From: Planctomycetota bacterium
GTDB lineage: Bacteria > Planctomycetota > Phycisphaerae > UBA1845 > PWPN01
Assembly (NCBI GenBank): GCA_016209665.1
Contig: JACQVT010000253.1
Location: 1 to 5,451, forward strand
DNA: 5,451 nucleotides
Direction of reading: 5' to 3'
Made by a program: the position numbers and the translations under genes
Notes under the pieces: model-generated
What the model was told of the DNA's origin: nothing
What the model saw: the letters and a program-made list of their open reading frames with translations, nothing else
The model's database searches: none
Part shown: in pieces, positions 1-3,091 of the stretch
Numbering within the stretch: the first letter of the stretch is position 1
How the letters are laid out: the number at the start of each line of letters is the position of its first letter

Positions 1-20
1 CTGAGGCGGCGGCCACGCGG

Positions 21-26
21 TATAAT
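21..26 (+). promoter_or_regulatory. Putative -10 box of tilS
   Basis: A perfect TATAAT hexamer stands in otherwise very GC-rich DNA, 9 bases before the tilS ATG at 36. A sigma70-type start about 6-8 bases downstream of the box would fall at roughly 32-35, leaving almost no leader. The matching -35 element would lie at or beyond the left window edge and cannot be seen. No Shine-Dalgarno sequence is visible between the box and the ATG, which fits a leaderless or nearly leaderless message. This is inferred from sequence only. Confidence 0.55.
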
Positions 27-35
27 CACCCTCGG

Positions 36-1589
36 ATGCCCAAGTCAGATTTGGAAACCCGATTCGTGCGAGTGGTCACGGAGTTCCGCCCGCTGCAACT
101 GGGCGAGCCGGGCGGTCCTCCGCCCGCTGGTTCCCCGTCCGCTGGTTCTCCGCCCGCTGGTCCTCCGCCCGGCGGCCGTCCGGTCGTGCTCGCGGTGTCG
201 GGTGGCATCGACTCGATGGTGCTGCTGCACCTGTTCTCGCGGTTCAACCAGGAGAAGAGTTGGGGTCTGCAGTTGCACGTGGCCCACCTCAACCATCAAC
301 TCCGTCGGGAGGACTCGGACGCCGACGCGGCGTTCGTCGCCGCCGAGGCCCGGGCCCTGCGGGTGCCCTGCACGATGGAGTCCGCCGACGTGGCCGCCCG
401 GGCCAGGTCGCAGGGCGTGTCGATCGAGTTGGCGGCCCGGCAGTGCCGATACGAGTTCCTCGAGCGACTGTGCCTGAAGCTGGCGGCCCGGGTGGTGGTG
501 CTCGCCCATCACGCCGACGACAACGTCGAGACCGTCTTGCAGCGGATCATCCGCGGGACCGGCCTCCGCGGGCTGGCGGGCATTCGGGACGTCCGGCCCA
601 TCCGCCAAGGCAGCGACATCCAGTTGTTCCGGCCGCTGCTCGCCGCCCGCCGTAGCGAGATCGAGGAGTACGCGAAAAACCAGAATGTCCCCTTTCGGGT
701 GGACGCGAGCAACCAGACGGCCGCCTTCGCCCGCAATCGCGTCCGCAACGAGCTGTTGCCGACGCTCCGCGAGCGGTTCAACCCTCAGGTTGACGACGCC
801 CTCACGCGGTTGTGCGAGCAGGCCCGGGCCCTCGAGGCCTACCTCCGCGAGACCTGCACCCGGATGCTCGACTCGATCGTCGTCGAGCATTACGACCGGC
901 GGGTCGTCCTGCACGGGCCTTCGCTGGCCCGCCGTCCGCGGGTGATCCAGACGCAGCTCATTCGCGAGGTCATCCTCCACATGGGCGTCGGCGAGGGCGA
1001 TGTCACGTTCGGGCACCTGAACGCCGTGGCGGACCTCGTGGCCAGCGAGGAGGGCACCAAGGAAGTCCATCTGCCCGGTGGGCTGCGGGTCGCTCGGCGG
1101 TATTCGCGGCTGGTGTTCGAGCTGGCCGCGGACCAGCCGCTCACCGCCTCCGACGAGCGGGAATTCTGCGTGTCGGCCTCCGGCACGACCAGCCTGCCGC
1201 TGTTCGGCCTGGACTTGCAGGTCGAGGCCGTTGCCGCGGATGAAGCTATGATCGCCGAACACCTGCGGCAGCGCGAGAACCGCCCCCAGTTCTGCCACGA
1301 AGAGTGGCTCGACGCCGACCGGGTCAAGCTGCCGCTCATCGCCCGGGCCCGCCGCCCCGGCGACCGGTTCTTTCCCCTGGGAATGCTTGGCATGAAGAAG
1401 CTGTCCGACTTCCTCATCGACGAAAAGATCGACGCCGACCAACGCGAGAAGGTCGTCATCCTCTGCGACCAGCTCGGCCCGGTCTGGATCGTGCCGCTGC
1501 GCATCGACCAGCGCGTGCGCCTCACGCGCATGACTCGCAACGTGCTTCGCCTGGTGGCCCGGCCCGCGTCCACGACCACCCGACCGTGA
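36..1589 (+). CDS. tilS: tRNA(Ile)-lysidine synthetase TilS
   Basis: Cytoplasmic enzyme that uses ATP and lysine to convert C34 of the CAU-anticodon tRNA(Ile) to lysidine, so that the tRNA reads AUA and is charged with isoleucine. The 517-residue product is complete. The N-type ATP pyrophosphatase loop SGGIDS is at residues 55-60. HLNHQLR (84-90), AHHADDNVET (157-166) and RNRVRNELLP (233-242) follow in the family order. The C-terminal tRNA-binding domain carries RRPGDRFFPLGM (439-450) and KKLSDFLID just after it. The protein is somewhat longer than the E. coli enzyme (about 430 residues). Part of the excess is a Gly/Pro/Ser/Ala pentapeptide tract at residues 27-45, between the N-terminal helix and the first Rossmann strand. 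The ATG at 36 is chosen because it is the first start and sits right behind a TATAAT box; GTG codons at residues 11 and 13 are alternatives. The stop lies inside the inverted repeat of the following intergenic region. The identification is secure. Confidence 0.97.
   Translation: MPKSDLETRFVRVVTEFRPLQLGEPGGPPPAGSPSAGSPPAGPPPGGRPVVLAVSGGIDSMVLLHLFSRFNQEKSWGLQLHVAHLNHQLRREDSDADAAFVAAEARALRVPCTMESADVAARARSQGVSIELAARQCRYEFLERLCLKLAARVVVLAHHADDNVETVLQRIIRGTGLRGLAGIRDVRPIRQGSDIQLFRPLLAARRSEIEEYAKNQNVPFRVDASNQTAAFARNRVRNELLPTLRERFNPQVDDALTRLCEQARALEAYLRETCTRMLDSIVVEHYDRRVVLHGPSLARRPRVIQTQLIREVILHMGVGEGDVTFGHLNAVADLVASEEGTKEVHLPGGLRVARRYSRLVFELAADQPLTASDEREFCVSASGTTSLPLFGLDLQVEAVAADEAMIAEHLRQRENRPQFCHEEWLDADRVKLPLIARARRPGDRFFPLGMLGMKKLSDFLIDEKIDADQREKVVILCDQLGPVWIVPLRIDQRVRLTRMTRNVLRLVARPASTTTRP
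114..170 (+). repeat. 15-bp tandem repeat in frame within tilS
   Basis: Three full units (114-128, 129-143, 144-158) and a 12-base partial unit (159-170) of consensus GGTYCTCCGCCCGCT lie head to tail. The unit is five codons long, so copy-number change would keep frame. It encodes Gly-(Pro/Ser)-Pro-(Pro/Ser)-Ala. A degenerate trailing piece (GGCGGCCGTCCG) leads into the first beta strand, just before the ATP-binding loop. Differences between units are few, mostly C/T, which suggests recent slippage or unequal crossing-over. Confidence 0.85.
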
Positions 1590-1645
1590 CGGAATCGGCG
1601 GGGGGTCTTCAGGACCAAGGCAACTTGTTGCCGTTGTTCCGTCAC
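1586..1645. repeat. Nested inverted repeat overlapping tilS stop
   Basis: Perfect 9-base arms GTGACGGAA (1586-1594) and TTCCGTCAC (1637-1645) enclose two smaller hairpins. The first is GGTCT-TCA-GGACC (1604-1616, one G-T wobble). The second is a perfect GGCAAC-TT-GTTGCC (1619-1632). The left arm contains the tilS stop codon (1587-1589). Folded as RNA this is a three-way junction. It could be a transcript-end or mRNA-stabilising structure, but no T-run follows, so it is not a canonical intrinsic terminator. A single copy is present here, so a mobile origin cannot be shown. Confidence 0.55.
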
Positions 1646-1653
1646 TCGTCAAA

Positions 1654-1686
1654 CGAGGAAGCGTCAACGAGTTGACGCGGTCCTCG
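1654..1686. repeat. Strong hairpin / dyad between tilS and the next gene
   Basis: The central 18-base palindrome GCGTCAACGAGTTGACGC (1661-1678) has perfect 8-base arms. Outer arms CGAGGA (1654-1659) and TCCTCG (1681-1686) extend it to 14 pairs, broken only by a 1x2 internal loop. As RNA the loop would be the four bases CGAG. As DNA it is an operator-like dyad. The core CAAC-N2-GTTG also occurs in the palindrome at 1619-1632, centred 44 bases upstream. No T-run follows it. Function is unknown. Confidence 0.5.
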
Positions 1687-1720
1687 GGGAAGAATGCGGG
1701 CCACCAATTCTGTCCCACAC

Positions 1721-1753
1721 CCGGCCGCGAACCTGTTCACTGGTTCTGGCCGG
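1721..1753. repeat. Inverted repeat directly upstream of glycosyltransferase promoter
   Basis: CCGGCC (1721-1726) pairs with GGCCGG (1748-1753), and GAACC (1729-1733) pairs with GGTTC (1742-1746). A 2x1 internal loop separates the two stems and the terminal loop is TGTTCACT. The structure ends 3 bases before the TATCAT box, and its loop contains the best -35-like hexamer (TTCACT, 1736-1741). It may be an operator or a cis-acting hairpin. If the glycosyltransferase started at the upstream ATG at 1694, this would be coding, which I consider less likely. Confidence 0.4.
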
Positions 1754-1756
1754 CCG

Positions 1757-1762
1757 TATCAT
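1757..1762 (+). promoter_or_regulatory. Putative -10 box of the glycosyltransferase gene
   Basis: TATCAT (5 of 6 matches to TATAAT) ends 6 bases before the ATG at 1769. This predicts a transcription start at or next to the A of the ATG and hence a leaderless message, the same arrangement as at tilS. The -35 candidate TTCACT (1736-1741, 4 of 6 matches) is 15 bases upstream, which is short. Sequence-only inference. Confidence 0.35.
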
Positions 1763-1768
1763 GGTTTC

Positions 1769-3091
1769 ATGTCCAGATCCGCCTGGGCGGGCCTGATTAC
1801 GGTGTTCCTGGTTGCGGCCACGGTACGCATCGGCTGGGTGGTCGCTCGCCACGGTCGCGACCCGGATACGCTGTCCTACCCCGATGAATACGCCTACCGG
1901 TTGGCCGGCCGCTCGCTGGCCGCGGGCGGCGGCCTCATCGACGAGTTTGGCTACCGCGCGACGTACATGCCGGGCTACCCCGCCTTCATCGCCGTCTTCG
2001 AGCGCCTGCATCTGCCGCTGATGGCGACGCGGCTGACGCAGGCCGTGCTCGGCGCACTGGTAGCCCCGGCAACGTTCCTGCTGGCCCGAGCGGGAGGCGG
2101 GCATCCCCGCCCGCCTGATCGCATGGGGGGCGGGCATCCTTGCCCGCCTCTGACCGCACCGTCATTCCGTGGCTGCGTCGCGCTTTTCGCCGGTCTGGCC
2201 GCTGCCCTCGATCCGTTCCTGGTGTTCTTCTCCGGCCTGCTGCTGACGGAGACGCTGTTCGCGGTCGTGCTGGTCGCCTCCTGGTGGCTGGTGTTGCTGC
2301 TCGTCGACCGCAACCGCCCGGCCTCGCTGCCGGTATCATTCGGGGTTGGCTTGCTGTTGGTGATCTGCGTGATGCTGCGGCCGGCATCGACCATCATGAT
2401 CGCGATCGCGCCCGCGATGGTACTCGTGTACCGCGGATTCGCGCGGCCGGCGTGGTGGTCCGCCGGCGTGATTGTCGCCGTGGCAATCGTGGGCTTGTTC
2501 CCCTGGGCGGCCCGCAACGCCAACCTCCTGGGCGAGTGGCGGTGGACGACCACCCGCGGGGGTATCTCGCTCTATGACGCCATGCACCCCGGCGCTACCG
2601 GTGGTAGCAGCTTGGCCGCCACCAAGACGGACGCGGGCGCTGCCGGCTTGAGCGAGCTGGAGTGGGATCGCTACTGGCACGATCGAGCGATGACCGCCGT
2701 TCGAGCCGACCCCGGCCGCGTCGTCACGCTGGCCGCCCGCAAACTTCTCCGCACCTGGAACCTCATCCCCAACGAGGAGAACAGTCGCCGCGGGGCCCCG
2801 GCGATCGTCAGCGCGGCCTGGATGATCGCCGCGCTGGCAACCGCCGCCGTCGGCTGGTGGCAGGTGCGGCGGGCGGTGCGTTGGTGGACGGTTCTCCTCG
2901 TCCCGGTCGCGTCGTTCACGTTATTGCACATGGTGTTCGTCGGCAGCGTTCGGTACCGCATCCCGGTGATGCCGATGATGTTCGTCCTGTCCGCGGCCGG
3001 CGTGTGCCAGCTTCTCCGCGGTCGCGCGGCGGGCCGCTCAACCACGACCGCGCCGGTTGATGGATCAACCCTGGGGGGCCGATCGACGTGA
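1769..3091 (+). CDS. GT39/ArnT-like membrane glycosyltransferase
   Basis: Polytopic inner-membrane glycosyltransferase of the GT-C fold (PMT/ArnT-like), expected to move a sugar from a polyprenyl-phosphate donor to an unknown acceptor on the periplasmic side. The 440-residue product has a first membrane helix at about 7-25. The family's acidic loop motif follows as PDEYAYRLAGRSL (38-50), then YMPGYPAF (66-73). Helices bearing FFSGLLLTETLF (153-164), LRP (203-205) and PWAARNANLLGEW (245-257) come next, with RYRIP at 395-399 before the last helix. Residues 109-127 are a Gly/His/Pro-rich insertion encoded by a hairpin doublet, where relatives usually have only a short basic loop. The ATG at 1769 is chosen because it opens just before helix 1 and follows a TATCAT box. 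An in-frame ATG at 1694 would add 25 polar residues with no obvious role. The stop overlaps the next start. Substrate cannot be told from sequence. Confidence 0.88.
   Translation: MSRSAWAGLITVFLVAATVRIGWVVARHGRDPDTLSYPDEYAYRLAGRSLAAGGGLIDEFGYRATYMPGYPAFIAVFERLHLPLMATRLTQAVLGALVAPATFLLARAGGGHPRPPDRMGGGHPCPPLTAPSFRGCVALFAGLAAALDPFLVFFSGLLLTETLFAVVLVASWWLVLLLVDRNRPASLPVSFGVGLLLVICVMLRPASTIMIAIAPAMVLVYRGFARPAWWSAGVIVAVAIVGLFPWAARNANLLGEWRWTTTRGGISLYDAMHPGATGGSSLAATKTDAGAAGLSELEWDRYWHDRAMTAVRADPGRVVTLAARKLLRTWNLIPNEENSRRGAPAIVSAAWMIAALATAAVGWWQVRRAVRWWTVLLVPVASFTLLHMVFVGSVRYRIPVMPMMFVLSAAGVCQLLRGRAAGRSTTTAPVDGSTLGGRST
2095..2149. repeat. GC-hairpin doublet inserted in frame in the glycosyltransferase
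   Basis: Two near-identical palindromes lie 33 bases (11 codons) apart in the same codon phase. Copy A is GGCGGGCATCCCCGCCCGCC (2096-2115), with 8-base arms AGGCGGGC/GCCCGCCT around loop ATCCCC. Copy B is GGCGGGCATCCTTGCCCGCC (2129-2148), with 7-base arms around loop ATCCTT. They differ only in two loop bases. The following bases (TGATCGCA and TGACCGCA) are also alike, so the whole unit may be an imperfect tandem duplication. They encode GGHPRPP and GGHPCPP in a loop between membrane helices. This looks like a dispersed GC-hairpin repeat that landed in a tolerant loop. Confidence 0.75.
3073..3078 (+). promoter_or_regulatory. Weak ribosome binding site of the AsmA-like gene
   Basis: The run GGGGGG lies 9 bases before the GTG at 3088 and inside the end of the upstream gene. 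It is only a partial match to the anti-Shine-Dalgarno sequence. Together with the GTGA stop/start overlap it supports the GTG start by translational coupling. An in-frame TGA at 3058-3060 excludes any start further upstream. Confidence 0.4.

Noticed and set aside
114..170. CRISPR array
   Set aside because: Units are 15 bp, directly adjacent and without spacers; they are a coding minisatellite.
1654..1686. Intrinsic terminator of tilS
   Set aside because: The hairpin is strong, but it is followed by a G/A-rich sequence (GGGAAGAATG) with no T-run; kept only as a hairpin of unknown role.
45..1718. Long antisense open frame (557 codons) covering tilS
   Set aside because: It mirrors the codon bias of tilS, has no recognisable domain and is low-complexity; tilS on the + strand has every family motif.
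2594..2608. Small inverted repeat GCTACC-GGT-GGTAGC in the glycosyltransferase
   Set aside because: Only 6-base arms in ordinary coding sequence, single copy, of a size expected by chance in GC-rich DNA.
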